Assembly (NCBI GenBank): GCA_900104855.1
Contig: FNSS01000003.1
Span: forward strand, 1 to 64,000
DNA: 64,000 nucleotides
Direction: 5' to 3'
Origin: Rhizobiales bacterium GAS188
GTDB taxonomy: Bacteria > Pseudomonadota > Alphaproteobacteria > Rhizobiales > Beijerinckiaceae
Positions within the stretch are counted from its first letter, which is position 1, and each line of letters begins with the position of its first letter. Below, in pieces: positions 1-8,451 of this stretch. The position numbers were made by a program, and so were the translations under genes. Below the pieces are notes generated by a model, which saw only the letters and a list, made by a program, of their open reading frames with translations, was not told where the DNA came from and made no database searches.

Positions 1-1
1 G

Positions 2-445
2 ATGGTCCTCGCCGGGCTGTGCGACATCCGTGTCGCGGCGGAGGATGCGCGCTTTGCCTGCCCCGAGATCGACTACGGCCTGGTCGGCGGCGGCGCGGGG
101 CTGTTCGCTATGCTCAAGATGCCGGAAGCGAAGATCCGCGAGTTACTCTTCACGGGGCGCAAATTCACCGCCCGTGAATTGGAGCCGACCGGCTTCTTCA
201 ACTATGTCGTGCCGCGCGACGAGGTGCTCGATAAGGCGCTGGAGATTGCCCGGATGATCGCTGCCAAGAGCCTACCCTCCATCCGCGCCCGCAAGCTCGC
301 CTCGGTCGCGCTCGAGGGACGTGGCTGGATGGAGGCCTATCTCGATGCGCAGGCGCTGTCAGCACAGCTCGTCGCTGGCATGGATAGCGGCGAAGGGGTC
401 CGCGCCTTCCTGGAGCATCGCAAGCCGAGATTCGTGGACAAGTGA
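2..445 (+). CDS. Enoyl-CoA hydratase/isomerase (crotonase) family protein, C-terminal part
   Basis: The frame is open at the left edge, so the N-terminus lies outside the window and the ATG at position 2 is probably internal. The visible 147 residues match the crotonase fold. A segment of the type LAGLCDIRVAAEDARFACPE is followed by a glycine-rich turn (residues 28-35), as around the second half of the oxyanion-hole and catalytic region. The C-terminal helices end in an EHRKPRF-like tail typical of the family. Members hydrate or isomerise acyl-CoA thioesters in the cytoplasm. The substrate cannot be told from this fragment, and the gene is followed by repeat debris, so there is no operon context on this side. 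Confidence 0.85.
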   Translation: MVLAGLCDIRVAAEDARFACPEIDYGLVGGGAGLFAMLKMPEAKIRELLFTGRKFTARELEPTGFFNYVVPRDEVLDKALEIARMIAAKSLPSIRARKLASVALEGRGWMEAYLDAQALSAQLVAGMDSGEGVRAFLEHRKPRFVDK

Positions 446-1090
446 ACGGGTATACCGCGCCAACGCTTACCCGGCCAGCCGTTGGGCGACCGTTCCTACG
501 ATACCGGTGGCGCTATAGATGCCGAATGTGGGCTGTCCGGCTCCTTAGGAAGCCTGCTCAAGGCGCAATCGAGACGCCCCTCGCGAGTCCTTCATCAGCG
601 CGCCGGAGTTTGCATCATCACCGCTCTGGCGTGGGTAGGTTAGTCACGATCGCCGAATGGCCTCGCTAATCTGGGGCGTCCGTCAGGAAGTGTACGATGG
701 ACGGAGCGGCGGTTATCCATGGAAGGCACCATTTGTTGTCTCGGCCGTTAGTCCCGTGCTTCTGGACGGCTCCGAGGGCTTCCCCGAGCTTCCCGCCCTC
801 CGCGCAAAACCCCACTTGCGCGCCGCCGCGGGCCTTCGGCCGCCGGAGCTAGAACTTCGAGTCGAAGCCGCATCCAGCGGTCGTGCATCGAGGAGTGCCG
901 CAGCTCACCAAACCCGTAGCTGTGAGAAGCACCAGCACCGCCATCAAGGCAAATCGCTTGCGATTGGCATAATCGCGCATCTCTTCCTCCCTCAGCTGAC
1001 GTTGGCAAGGATTTTGGACGCACCCGCTATGCCCCCCGATCGCCAGCTGGTTCTGGCGTTTAGGCGTTGGGACCAGGAGATCGGCTCAGC

Positions 1091-1262
1091 GAGCAAATAG
1101 CGCATGGCCGCATCCCATGCGGCCATGACGTTGCGGCGAGCCACCAAATCCGGTAGGCGCGGCTCCGCCCGATCAGGCGACGAAGCTGTCGCGCCTTTGT
1201 GCTTCAGCAGAGGCCGCCTGCTTCTCGGCTGTTTGGGCAGTCCCTGGAGAGGCCGGCAGTGG
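1091..1262. repeat. Truncated copy of the 3' end of the downstream small gene
   Basis: This block is nearly identical to 1669-1833. In the minus orientation it encodes the last roughly 27 codons of the gene at 1749-2180, plus that gene's downstream hairpin. Identity stops abruptly at about 1262 in the sequence GCCGGCA, so only the gene's tail was duplicated. The intact counterpart is the MCDYS-type gene. Confidence 0.75.
1103..1127. terminator. Perfect 11-bp hairpin (copy in the repeat)
   Basis: CATGGCCGCAT, then CCC, then ATGCGGCCATG: a perfect inverted repeat with a 3-base loop. It is identical to the hairpin at 1679-1703. There is no clear T-run, so it may be a Rho-independent-like pause or simply a palindrome. 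Confidence 0.45.
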
Positions 1263-1678
1263 CCCGAATCCCTACCGGCGGGCCACACAATTGATCTCGA
1301 CCGCTCAGGCGTGGGTGAGCTAATCACGACTGCCGAGGAATATTCACGCGAAGATGATCATGATTGGGGCCCACTCGTCCTGTCGCTCTCTTGCTGGGAA
1401 ATCCAGTTCGTTAAGTACAGGGCGGGCCGGGGCGGTGACGCTGATGGTTAATTTGCAGCAATCACAAGCACCGTACAGATTCGCATAAGATATCTTATGG
1501 AACTTGCGGGAATAATTCTGATTATAAACGATTGACCCTTACAGATACACTAAATCAAACTCACGCGCAACCAAGAACAGAGTGAACCATGAGAAACATC
1601 GCAGAACAACACCGATTGGAATGGCCTCGCTAATCGGGGCGTCCGCCAGGAAGTGTACGATGGACGGAGCAAATAGCG

Positions 1679-1703
1679 CATGGCCGCATCCCATGCGGCC
1701 ATG
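1679..1703 (-). terminator. Hairpin downstream of the MCDYS-type gene
   Basis: An 11-bp perfect stem with a CCC loop, 46 bases beyond the stop codon of the minus-strand gene ending at 1749. Its position suggests transcription termination, but the U-tract is poor. The same hairpin is duplicated at 1103-1127. Confidence 0.5.
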
Positions 1704-1748
1704 ACGTTGCGGCGAGCCCACAAATCCGGTAGGCGCGGCTCGGCCCGA

Positions 1749-2180
1749 TCAGGCGACGAAGCTGTCGCGCCTTTGTGCTTCAGCTGCGGCCGCCTGCTTC
1801 TCGGCTGTTTGGGCAGTCCCTGGAGAGGCCGGCAACTGCAACACAGTCGCATACTGACAGTTGGTCAGTTGCGTGACCAACACGCACTTTCCGTTGGGAA
1901 ATTCGAGCGCGTCGTGATGCCGGTGGGGCTTGTCCATGTCGATCTGAGTGAACCGGGCCACTTTCTCGCGCAGCTTGCGCGGGAAGAAGGCCAAAGTGCC
2001 GTCGCACTCGACGTCCTTATCGAATGCGATCTCAGTGCCTGGACGCAGGCAGACCGCGACATGGGGTTCTCCCATCGCGGCGAAGCCTCTGGTGGACGAG
2101 TTGACGAAGCCCGTGCTCACTAGTCGATCGCCGACCTTGGCGGGTCTCGAGGCGATGTGATGCAGACTGTAGTCGCACAT
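1749..2180 (-). CDS. Conserved hypothetical protein (MCDYSLHH type)
   Basis: The start is set at the ATG at 2180, which follows a GAGGAG ribosome-binding site. A longer frame upstream lacks such a site. The 143-residue product begins MCDYSLHHIASRPAKVGDRL. I recall this as the N-terminus of a small soluble protein widespread in rhizobial genomes, with no function known to me. It has no signal peptide or membrane segment. The C-terminus is alanine/glutamine rich (about residues 122-143). The 3' end and downstream hairpin have a truncated duplicate at 1091-1262. Confidence 0.75.
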   Translation of the reverse strand: MCDYSLHHIASRPAKVGDRLVSTGFVNSSTRGFAAMGEPHVAVCLRPGTEIAFDKDVECDGTLAFFPRKLREKVARFTQIDMDKPHRHHDALEFPNGKCVLVTQLTNCQYATVLQLPASPGTAQTAEKQAAAAEAQRRDSFVA

Positions 2181-2584
2181 TGAAGGTCTCCTCTCTGTGG
2201 GGGTCTCCCTCCCGAAGGTCTCCTCTCCGCGAATGGACAGGGTGAGTGTCCATCGACCACCAGTGCAGCAGAGCAAGGTGGCGATCTTGTGTTGGTGATG
2301 GCGGGGCTGAGATCGCGATGCCTGTATGGGTCTTCAGGCCGGAATCGCGTCCGGCCACCGCCCAGTAGATGAACCACGACGCCCTGGCCCCAATCGAAGG
2401 CCTCGGTGAGGCCCCGCAGGACCAACCGAGAGTTGATCCACACCATCACCTCGCGCTCCGAAACGCAGATCCGAGAATCCGGTGGCCACCATCGGCCTCG
2501 GCGAAATGTGTGTAGTGTCGCCCGAAAGCCGCCCTTGGGCAGCGGCTTGATTTCGAACTCGATCTCTTCGCCGGAGTCGGTCAC
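2120..2584 (-). CDS. Hypothetical protein, uncertain
   Basis: A GTG-initiated frame of 154 codons. The first roughly 90 residues look protein-like (acidic start MTDSGEEIEFEIKPLPKGGF, then an aromatic and basic stretch). The last roughly 50 are arginine/proline rich and run into the start of the next gene in a different frame. That suggests the true gene ended earlier and a frameshift extended it. I do not recognise the family. It lies between an XRE regulator gene and the MCDYS-type gene on the same strand. Confidence 0.35.
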   Translation of the reverse strand: MTDSGEEIEFEIKPLPKGGFRATLHTFRRGRWWPPDSRICVSEREVMVWINSRLVLRGLTEAFDWGQGVVVHLLGGGRTRFRPEDPYRHRDLSPAITNTRSPPCSAALVVDGHSPCPFAERRPSGGRPPQRGDLQCATTVCITSPRDPPRSAID

Positions 2585-2625
2585 TTGCCGCGCTTCGTCC
2601 CCAGGGGCATTTCAAAGCGGTATCG

Positions 2626-2853
2626 TCACTTGCGCAGCCTCACGCCCGGCTCGTCGGCGTTGGTGAACTCGACGCCGGCCCGCTCGAGCGTATAGCGGAT
2701 GGCGATGGCATGGCCCAGCGTAACCATCGGCTCGCCGTCCGTCGCCTCCGATCTTCGAATAATCGCAACGCTGAGTTTGGCGCGATCGGCAAGATCCTGG
2801 GGGTCCCACTGGAGCAATAGACGGGCTGCACGGATCTGGGCGCCGGTGATCAT
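2626..2853 (-). CDS. Small XRE-type helix-turn-helix protein
   Basis: 75 residues. The N-terminal MITGAQIRAARLLLQWDPQD followed by LADRAKLSVAIIRR is a lambda-Cro/XRE helix-turn-helix with the recognition helix near residues 25-38. The C-terminus (VEFTNADEPGVRLRK) is the conserved tail of this small alphaproteobacterial family. It probably binds DNA as a dimer; targets are unknown. Its ATG overlaps by 4 bases (ATGA) the stop of the fragment upstream, so the two were translated as a pair. Confidence 0.85.
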   Translation of the reverse strand: MITGAQIRAARLLLQWDPQDLADRAKLSVAIIRRSEATDGEPMVTLGHAIAIRYTLERAGVEFTNADEPGVRLRK

Positions 2854-2948
2854 TTCTTCAGTCTCACCCCCGGGCCGTGCCCGTTCTCCTCGACGAAGAT
2901 CACACCAGCAGCCTCAAGGGCGCGGCGGATGGCGGCCATATTGGCTCG
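2850..2948 (-). pseudogene. C-terminal fragment of a second XRE-type regulator
   Basis: The frame encodes ANMAAIRRALEAAGVIFVEE and ends GPGVRLKK, matching the tail of the complete XRE protein just downstream. The helix-turn-helix half is missing. Upstream the frame continues into unrelated sequence toward 3161. The stop codon overlaps the next start (ATGA). It looks like the remnant of a tandem regulator pair. Confidence 0.6.
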
Positions 2949-3024
2949 CTGAGGCACGCGCGTGTTAATCGATTGGCATTCCTCCCTCCCACATCCCACG
3001 GGATTTCCCATGTCGACGTCCCTG

Positions 3025-4047
3025 TCAGCCGACAGCGAGGGCGAAGACGTGACCGACGCCCCGTGGTAGTGGGTTGACGTGCCAATGCTTGCCGCGGTCG
3101 GCGGAGTGAAAAACCTGGCCGATTTTGGTCGTGCAAAAAATGTGATCCGGCCGATCGGCATCGATGGCGACCGCGAAGACTGTAGTCTTGAGCGGTGCTC
3201 CCACGTCGATGACCTCCCAACTGTTGCCGTCGTCGTGGCTCACAAAGAGGGCGCCCCTGTCTCCGTCGAAATCGTTGCCGCCGGCGAGATAGAGCGTTTC
3301 CGGGTCATCTGGCGCGTAGGCGAGCGAGCGGCAATATGTGCCGCGCGGCCTCAGCGGCGGAACCTGGAGATTGCGCCAGTGCAGGCCACGATCGGCACTG
3401 CGAAAGGTGCCGATGCGCGTTGCGGCCGTCACCGCACCGGTGCGGTTCGGGCCGACGACGACCGAATGGATGTCGACCGAGTCCTCATTGAGGTAAAGCC
3501 CCTCGGTGACGCAGTTCCAACTCCGCCCGCCATCAAGGCTACGCAGGAGCCCGCCGATTTCGATCCCGGCGTAGATTTGGCTCGGATTTGCCGGATCGAC
3601 TGCGATGCTGAGCACGCGCTTGGGCATGGGCTCGGGGTGCATGGTAATTTCTGGGAAGGTTACCTCGACCGGGAGCTTCTCCCAAGTCACACCGTCATCG
3701 CCACTGCGGTAGATGGCACAGGGCTCGTAGCCTGCGAAGATCGTGTTGCGATCGCGTGGGTGGCATGCCAGCGACCAGACGGCGAGATCGGGCTTCGGCG
3801 CGCCGAGGCTGCGCCACGTGTCGCCCGCGTCTTCGCTCCGCCAGATGCCGGTTTCCGTGCCGATCGTCACCTGGCCTTGACGCCGCGGATGGGTAAGGAT
3901 CGCGCGAACCTGCGGCGCCTGGCCGAACTTGCCTGCAAGCGATTCCCACGTCCCGCCGGCATTGCGGCTACGGTAGAGGCCGGCACTCAGAAAGCGCCCG
4001 GGATCAGTATCGCCGGCGAGACCCGCATAGACCCAAAACTCCGGCAT
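3025..4047 (-). CDS. Beta-propeller protein with BNR/Asp-box repeats
   Basis: The ATG at 4047 is preceded by GGAGGAGAGG and gives a 340-residue product. Asp-box (S-x-D-x-G-x-x-W type) motifs recur along the chain: SRNAGGTWE, SEDAGDTWR, SGDDGVTWE, SLDGGRSW, SADRGLHW, SHDDGNSWE and SADRGKHW. They are spaced about 40-60 residues apart, as in sialidase/sortilin-type propellers. There is no obvious signal peptide. Such proteins are often annotated as exo-sialidase or glycosyl hydrolase, but the fold alone does not prove catalysis. It sits downstream of the cupin and the sugar ABC genes on the same strand, so a role in processing or sensing the transported sugar is an inference. Confidence 0.8.
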   Translation of the reverse strand: MPEFWVYAGLAGDTDPGRFLSAGLYRSRNAGGTWESLAGKFGQAPQVRAILTHPRRQGQVTIGTETGIWRSEDAGDTWRSLGAPKPDLAVWSLACHPRDRNTIFAGYEPCAIYRSGDDGVTWEKLPVEVTFPEITMHPEPMPKRVLSIAVDPANPSQIYAGIEIGGLLRSLDGGRSWNCVTEGLYLNEDSVDIHSVVVGPNRTGAVTAATRIGTFRSADRGLHWRNLQVPPLRPRGTYCRSLAYAPDDPETLYLAGGNDFDGDRGALFVSHDDGNSWEVIDVGAPLKTTVFAVAIDADRPDHIFCTTKIGQVFHSADRGKHWHVNPLPRGVGHVFALAVG

Positions 4048-4139
4048 CCTCTCCTCCGCTCTCCGTCGCGTTGTGCCCTCGCGTCGTTGCAGTCTAACGT
4101 CACCACCAGGCACGAAGAGCTCGAAGTCCCTCCACTGCT

Positions 4140-4523
4140 CTACTCCGAGGAGTAGTTGATCACCGGTGCGTCCTTCACCGCGACGGCGAAGGCGAGACAG
4201 CGAATCGAGGCGTTATTGCTGACGGGCTTCAGGCTGTGCACGGCGTTCGGCGGGATTTTGACGAGATCGCCCTGACGGATTTCCCGCGTTTCGCCCTCGA
4301 TCACCATGGTTCCGCGGCCCGACAGGACGTAATAGAACTCGAAGGTCGGGTGCTTGTGCGGATGGACTTCGCCACCGCCCTTGACCTCGAATTCGCTCAC
4401 CAGTTCGAGATGACCGCCGAGGGTCTCCTCCCGCATTTCGCGCGGCTTGAAGAGCCACCATACGGGCACGGTGCCCTGATGCTCCGGCGAGGCTGGCACG
4501 TCTTCGATCGATCGCACATCCAT
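4140..4523 (-). CDS. Cupin-domain protein
   Basis: 127 residues with both cupin motifs. Motif 1 is HPHKHPTFEFYYVLSGRG (about residues 55-72), supplying two histidines and a glutamate for a metal. Motif 2 is GDLVKIPPNAVHSL (about residues 87-100), with the third histidine. Single-domain cupins of this size bind a metal and act as isomerases, dioxygenases or sugar-binding proteins. It lies between the ABC-transporter binding protein and the BNR propeller on the same strand, about 90-135 bp from each, which suggests a sugar-related step. The substrate is unknown. Confidence 0.85.
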   Translation of the reverse strand: MDVRSIEDVPASPEHQGTVPVWWLFKPREMREETLGGHLELVSEFEVKGGGEVHPHKHPTFEFYYVLSGRGTMVIEGETREIRQGDLVKIPPNAVHSLKPVSNNASIRCLAFAVAVKDAPVINYSSE

Positions 4524-4657
4524 GCTGCTTCTCCTCGAGGCTACGGTGTCGTCATTGCAAAGGGCGGCCGGCCTCAGTGGAAGCGGAACGACCGTCGAGT
4601 GCGCGAGACGCGCACCCTCAATTCGTCCCGCTCACGCCGACCACGACCGCACTTCAC

Positions 4658-5617
4658 CTATTTCACATAGACCCGGTCGGCGATGGCAACGAAGTCGCCG
4701 ACGTTGTCCTTGGTCACCAGTGAGAACGGGATCAGGATGTCCTTTGGCAACTTGACGCCCTTGAGCGCGAGATAGCAGCCCCAGACGCCGCCACCGCCCT
4801 GCCCTTCCGGATCCTGGAAAACGGTCGCGTCGAGCTCGCCTTTCTTGATCGCCGCCAAGGCCTCGGGCAGGCCATCGACGCCGCTCATGTGGATCTTGCC
4901 GACTAGGCCGAACTGCCGCACGACCTGCAAAGCGCCCAGAATCATGTCGTCGTTGTTGGCGACGATGAAATCATAGGCCTTGTCCTTCGTGAGTAGGCTT
5001 TCGGCGACCGATTGCGCCTTGCCCCGGTCGTAGTCCGCGTATTGCTCCGTGAATGCAATCTTGTCGGCAAGGCCCGCCGACTGCAGGAAATTCTTCATGC
5101 CGTCGTTGCGGGCGATGTCGGTCACCTGGCCGGCGACGCCGCGAAGATAGATGCCACGTAGCTTGTCCTTGCCGAGGCTCTTGTAGAGCCCGGCGAGATA
5201 GGTGCCGAGCTTGACGCCGGAATCGGTCTGCGCCGAGCCGACGAAGGTCACATAATCACCGCCCCCAGCCTTGCCGTTGAACTGGACGACGGGAATGCCT
5301 TTCTTGTTGGCCGCTTTGATCGACGCAACCGAGGCTTCGAGGCTCGCCGCCTCGAAGGCGAGGCAGTTGATGCCCTTGGTCATCATGCTCTCGACGTTGT
5401 TCAGCTCCTTGTTGGTGTCGTTGACGGCGTCAGCCTCGGCGCATTTGACGTCGAGCGCCTTGCACGCGTTCTGGGCGGCCTTCTGCAGCGCCGCCACGTA
5501 AGGAAAGGCCAGGTTCTGGTAAGAGACGCCGATGGTGACCTTGTCCTGCGCTTGGGATGCACCCGCAGCTAGGAGCATGGCCCCCAACGTAGCGAGCATC
5601 GATAGTCCCGTCCTCAT
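4658..5617 (-). CDS. Sugar ABC transporter periplasmic substrate-binding protein (RbsB-like)
   Basis: The start at 5617 (MRTGLSMLATLGAMLLAAGA) follows GGGAGAGAG and opens a classic signal peptide with cleavage after ASQA. The 319-residue product belongs to the type-1 periplasmic binding fold (Peripla_BP_4). It starts KVTIGVSYQNLAFPYVAALQ and has the hinge segment DFIVANNDDMILGALQVVRQ around residues 225-245. It would capture a sugar or polyol in the periplasm for the permease and ATPase encoded upstream. It is followed by cupin and propeller genes. The ligand cannot be predicted from the sequence alone. Confidence 0.92.
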   Translation of the reverse strand: MRTGLSMLATLGAMLLAAGASQAQDKVTIGVSYQNLAFPYVAALQKAAQNACKALDVKCAEADAVNDTNKELNNVESMMTKGINCLAFEAASLEASVASIKAANKKGIPVVQFNGKAGGGDYVTFVGSAQTDSGVKLGTYLAGLYKSLGKDKLRGIYLRGVAGQVTDIARNDGMKNFLQSAGLADKIAFTEQYADYDRGKAQSVAESLLTKDKAYDFIVANNDDMILGALQVVRQFGLVGKIHMSGVDGLPEALAAIKKGELDATVFQDPEGQGGGGVWGCYLALKGVKLPKDILIPFSLVTKDNVGDFVAIADRVYVK

Positions 5618-5716
5618 GTCACTCTCTCCCTTTTTTCGAAGGATCTGCGGCTTTGGCTCGCCATCCCTCGCCCGCGAACTCATCGATTATCTTTACTGCC
5701 GTACATCTTTCCGGAC

Positions 5717-6697
5717 TCAGCGCCGCCTCTTGCGCAGGAACCCGTCGAGCCAAACCGCGGTGATGATGATCACACCGACGAACATCTGTTGGATGGGCTG
5801 TGGCACGTCGAGCATGACGAAGCCGTTGAAGAGGACGCCCATAATGATGGCGCCGACAATGGTGTTGCTGATCTTGCCACGGCCTCCGAAGAGCGAGGCG
5901 CCGCCGATTACCGCAGCGGCAATCGCCTGCAACTCGAACCCTTGTCCCGAGATCGCCTGCGCGGCCATGAGGCGCGAGGTGAAGATCAGGGCCGCGATCC
6001 CAACGCAAAGCCCACTGATGACGTAGACCGCGAAGGTGATGAGTGCGACGTTGATGCCAGCAGCGCGGGCCGCCTCGCGGTTGCCGCCGACCGCGTAGAC
6101 GTAGCGACCGAAGCGAGTGAAGCTGAGTGTGATCCAGGCCGAGAGGGCGACGAGAACAAGGATGATGACCGGCACAGGAATGCCGCCGACAACCCCCTGG
6201 CCTACGGTCTCGTAATAGGGCTGCAGATCGTAGATCGGATTGACTCGGTACCAGACCACGAAACCACGAAAGGTCGTCAGCGTACCGAGCGTAACAATCA
6301 GCGGGTTCACCCCAGCTCCTGCGATAATCGCGCCGTTCAGCGCGCCGCCGAGAAGGCCGATCGCGATCGGCGCCGCAAAGGCTATGATCACGTTGAAGGT
6401 GGTCGGGTCCTTCTGAGCGAAAAGCCCGGAGAAAATGCCCCCAACCGCCAGCAGCGACCCGACAGAAAGATCGATCCCGGCGGTGATGATGGTGAAGGTC
6501 ATCCCGACGGCGATGATGCCGATTACGGAAACCTGGAGAAGGATGAGGAGCGCGTTGTTCCAGGTCCGGAATTCCGGGATGCTGATGGAGAAATAGCCGA
6601 TGAGAACGATCAGCGCGAGGTAGATCCCGTATTCGCGGAGCATGCCCGCCGTCGGCAGGAGGGGTTTCGGCGGAGGGCCCATGGTTACGCTATCCAT
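5717..6697 (-). CDS. Sugar ABC transporter permease (RbsC-like)
   Basis: 326 residues, strongly hydrophobic with about eight to ten membrane segments. The hallmark region ITAGIDLSVGSLLAVGG (residues about 70-86) and the EAA-like loop RFGRYVYAVGGNREAARAAG (about 195-215) identify the BPD_transp_2 permease family. Its start overlaps the ATPase stop by 8 bases, so the two are translationally coupled. Together with the binding protein and double ATPase it completes a CUT2-type importer. Confidence 0.93.
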   Translation of the reverse strand: MDSVTMGPPPKPLLPTAGMLREYGIYLALIVLIGYFSISIPEFRTWNNALLILLQVSVIGIIAVGMTFTIITAGIDLSVGSLLAVGGIFSGLFAQKDPTTFNVIIAFAAPIAIGLLGGALNGAIIAGAGVNPLIVTLGTLTTFRGFVVWYRVNPIYDLQPYYETVGQGVVGGIPVPVIILVLVALSAWITLSFTRFGRYVYAVGGNREAARAAGINVALITFAVYVISGLCVGIAALIFTSRLMAAQAISGQGFELQAIAAAVIGGASLFGGRGKISNTIVGAIIMGVLFNGFVMLDVPQPIQQMFVGVIIITAVWLDGFLRKRRR

Positions 6698-8267
6698 GAC
6701 TAGCCCCTGCCGCCATCGCGACGAGCTGCTCCTCGCTCGCCGTTGCTCTTGCGACTTCGCCGACGATCGTGCCGTCGCGCATCACCAGAATGCGGTCGCT
6801 CATACCAAGGATCTCCGGGAGCTCCGAGGAGATGAGCAGCACCGCAAGGCCCTGCTGGGCCAGTCGGTCGATCGTGGCGTGCACCTCCGCTTTGGCCACG
6901 ACGTCGACCCCGCGGGTGGGCTCATCGAGGATGAGGACTTTCGGTTGCGGCATGAGCGATCGGGCGATGACGACCTTCTGCTGGTTGCCGCCGGAGAGCG
7001 AGGAGACTTCTTGCGAAGGCGAAGCCGCGCGCACAAGAAGTTGCTTTAGGAAGCGCGCGACAGCATCGCGCTCAGCGCCGCGGAGAACGAAACCGAGGCT
7101 GCTCATTTGGCGCAGCGAGCTGAGGGACAAATTCTCGCCCACCGACAGCATGGGAACGAGGCCCTGCAGGTGGCGATCCTCCGGCGACATAGCGATGCCG
7201 GCGGCGAGCGCCTGCGCGGGGGAGCGGATCCGCGCGGGCTTGCCGTCGACACGGATTGCGCCGGCATCGGCTGGCGCAAGGCCATAGAGCGCCTCCGCGA
7301 CCTTCGTGCGCCCGGCGCCGATGATGCCGTACATGCCGACAACCTCGCCAGCCCGCACGGCGAACGAGACACCTTCGAACATGCCCCGCCGTGCAAGATC
7401 GGTCACCTCGAGCCGATGGGCGCCAGGCGGCACAAATGTGCGCGGGAACAGCGCCGACAGATCACGGCCGACCATGGCCCGGACCAGTCGGGCCTCCGTC
7501 CACTCGGCGATCAGCGCGGTCTCGACGCGCTTGCCGTCGCGCAACACCGTCGCCCGGTTAGCGATGGCGAAGACCTCGTCAAGCTTATGCGAAATGTAGA
7601 CGACCGCCGTACCCCGCGCGACCAGGCGCTGGATGATCCGGAAGAGCTCCCGGATGTCGCGGATCGTCAACGACGAGGTCGGCTCATCGAGAATGAGCAC
7701 ACGGGGCGAAGCCGACACCCCCTTGACGATCTCGACCAGCTGCCGCGCGGCAATGCTTAGCCGTTCGACCTTGATTGCCGGATCGATGTCGATGCCGCAG
7801 GCGCGCAAGTGCCGCCCGGCCTCGACCTCGATCGCGCGCCGGCTGATGAACCCGGGCAGCCGCGCCGGCGGTTCGCGGCCGAGAAGGATGTTCTCAGCGA
7901 CCGTCAGCTCGGGGAGCAAGCTCAATTCCTGGTGGACGAGAAAGACGCCCCGCTGGCGCGCCTGCGCGGGCGTCGCAAGGTGAACTTCTTCGGCGCCGAC
8001 GGTAATCGCGCCGTCGTAGTCCGGGAAGAAACCGGCAAGAACGTGCATCAGGGTCGACTTGCCGGCGCCATTCTCCCCGACAATGGCATGGACTTCCGCC
8101 GGTAAGAGATCGAGGTCGATATGATCGACGGCGCGCGTCGGCCCGAAGTTCTTGGCTACGGAGCGCATGCTCACGACCGGTGCGGTGGTTTCCGCGGACG
8201 GATCTTCGCGCAAACGGTGTGCGGTTGCGTTCATGTGCCCCGACGGTGTTCGGGCATTTTCTGACAT
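6690..8267 (-). CDS. Sugar ABC transporter double ATPase (RbsA/MglA-like)
   Basis: About 525 residues with two fused nucleotide-binding domains. The first carries Walker A GENGAGKST, Walker B RVLILDEPTSSL and a signature-like LSIAARQ. In the second the Walker A position is GIIGAGRT, a degenerate lysine-less form usual in this family, and the signature LSGGNQQKV and Walker B KVLILDEP are intact. Start candidates are ATG 8267 (MSENART) and ATG 8234 (MNATAHRL). Neither has a strong ribosome-binding site, and I use the longer. An ATTGTCGACAAT palindrome lies 19 bp upstream of 8267, placing the operon under the divergent GntR protein. Confidence 0.92.
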   Translation of the reverse strand: MSENARTPSGHMNATAHRLREDPSAETTAPVVSMRSVAKNFGPTRAVDHIDLDLLPAEVHAIVGENGAGKSTLMHVLAGFFPDYDGAITVGAEEVHLATPAQARQRGVFLVHQELSLLPELTVAENILLGREPPARLPGFISRRAIEVEAGRHLRACGIDIDPAIKVERLSIAARQLVEIVKGVSASPRVLILDEPTSSLTIRDIRELFRIIQRLVARGTAVVYISHKLDEVFAIANRATVLRDGKRVETALIAEWTEARLVRAMVGRDLSALFPRTFVPPGAHRLEVTDLARRGMFEGVSFAVRAGEVVGMYGIIGAGRTKVAEALYGLAPADAGAIRVDGKPARIRSPAQALAAGIAMSPEDRHLQGLVPMLSVGENLSLSSLRQMSSLGFVLRGAERDAVARFLKQLLVRAASPSQEVSSLSGGNQQKVVIARSLMPQPKVLILDEPTRGVDVVAKAEVHATIDRLAQQGLAVLLISSELPEILGMSDRILVMRDGTIVGEVARATASEEQLVAMAAGASHG

Positions 8268-8284
8268 CCTAGCGCAAATTCGTC

Positions 8285-8298
8285 GATTGTCGACAATT
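8285..8298. promoter_or_regulatory. Predicted GntR operator 1
   Basis: ATTGTCGACAAT at 8286-8297, a perfect 12-bp palindrome just upstream of the ABC ATPase gene. FCD-type GntR regulators typically bind such short TTGTnnACAA-like palindromes. The second copy at 8403-8416 supports specificity. Confidence 0.7.
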
Positions 8299-8402
8299 TT
8301 CTCGCCGAACTCTCCCTTTTTCAGCAGCAAGAGGCGACTTTTCCAAGAGAGGCTATTTGATGCCTATGCCGATTTCGGGTAAGCATTCGAGCGTAGCCAT
8401 CT

Positions 8403-8416
8403 GATTGTCGACAATC
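8403..8416. promoter_or_regulatory. Predicted GntR operator 2
   Basis: GATTGTCGACAATC, a perfect 14-bp palindrome 36 bp before the gntR start codon. It probably mediates autoregulation. It shares a 12-bp core with operator 1. Confidence 0.7.
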
Positions 8417-8451
8417 GCTGGCGCAAGAGCGCGCGCCCTAGTCAGGACAAT

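Larger units (their letters stand above)
446..1748. other. Repeat-debris region without intact genes
   Basis: I find no protein I can support here. The stretch is built from modules that recur inside the window. About 60 bases at 651-711 recur at 1620-1669. A module at about 616-660 recurs weakly at 1302-1340. About 170 bases at 1091-1262 recur at 1669-1833, where they form the 3' end of the next gene. The short frames that cross it are not conserved between the repeat copies. It looks like a recombination scrap zone. Confidence 0.6.
8268..8451. promoter_or_regulatory. Divergent promoter region of the sugar ABC operon and gntR gene
   Basis: This 184-bp non-coding gap separates two outward-facing transcripts. 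It contains two copies of the 12-bp palindrome ATTGTCGACAAT, at 8286-8297 and 8404-8415, 118 bp centre to centre. One copy flanks each gene. No convincing -35/-10 pair stands out, but each palindrome lies close enough to its gene to overlap a promoter. Confidence 0.7.
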
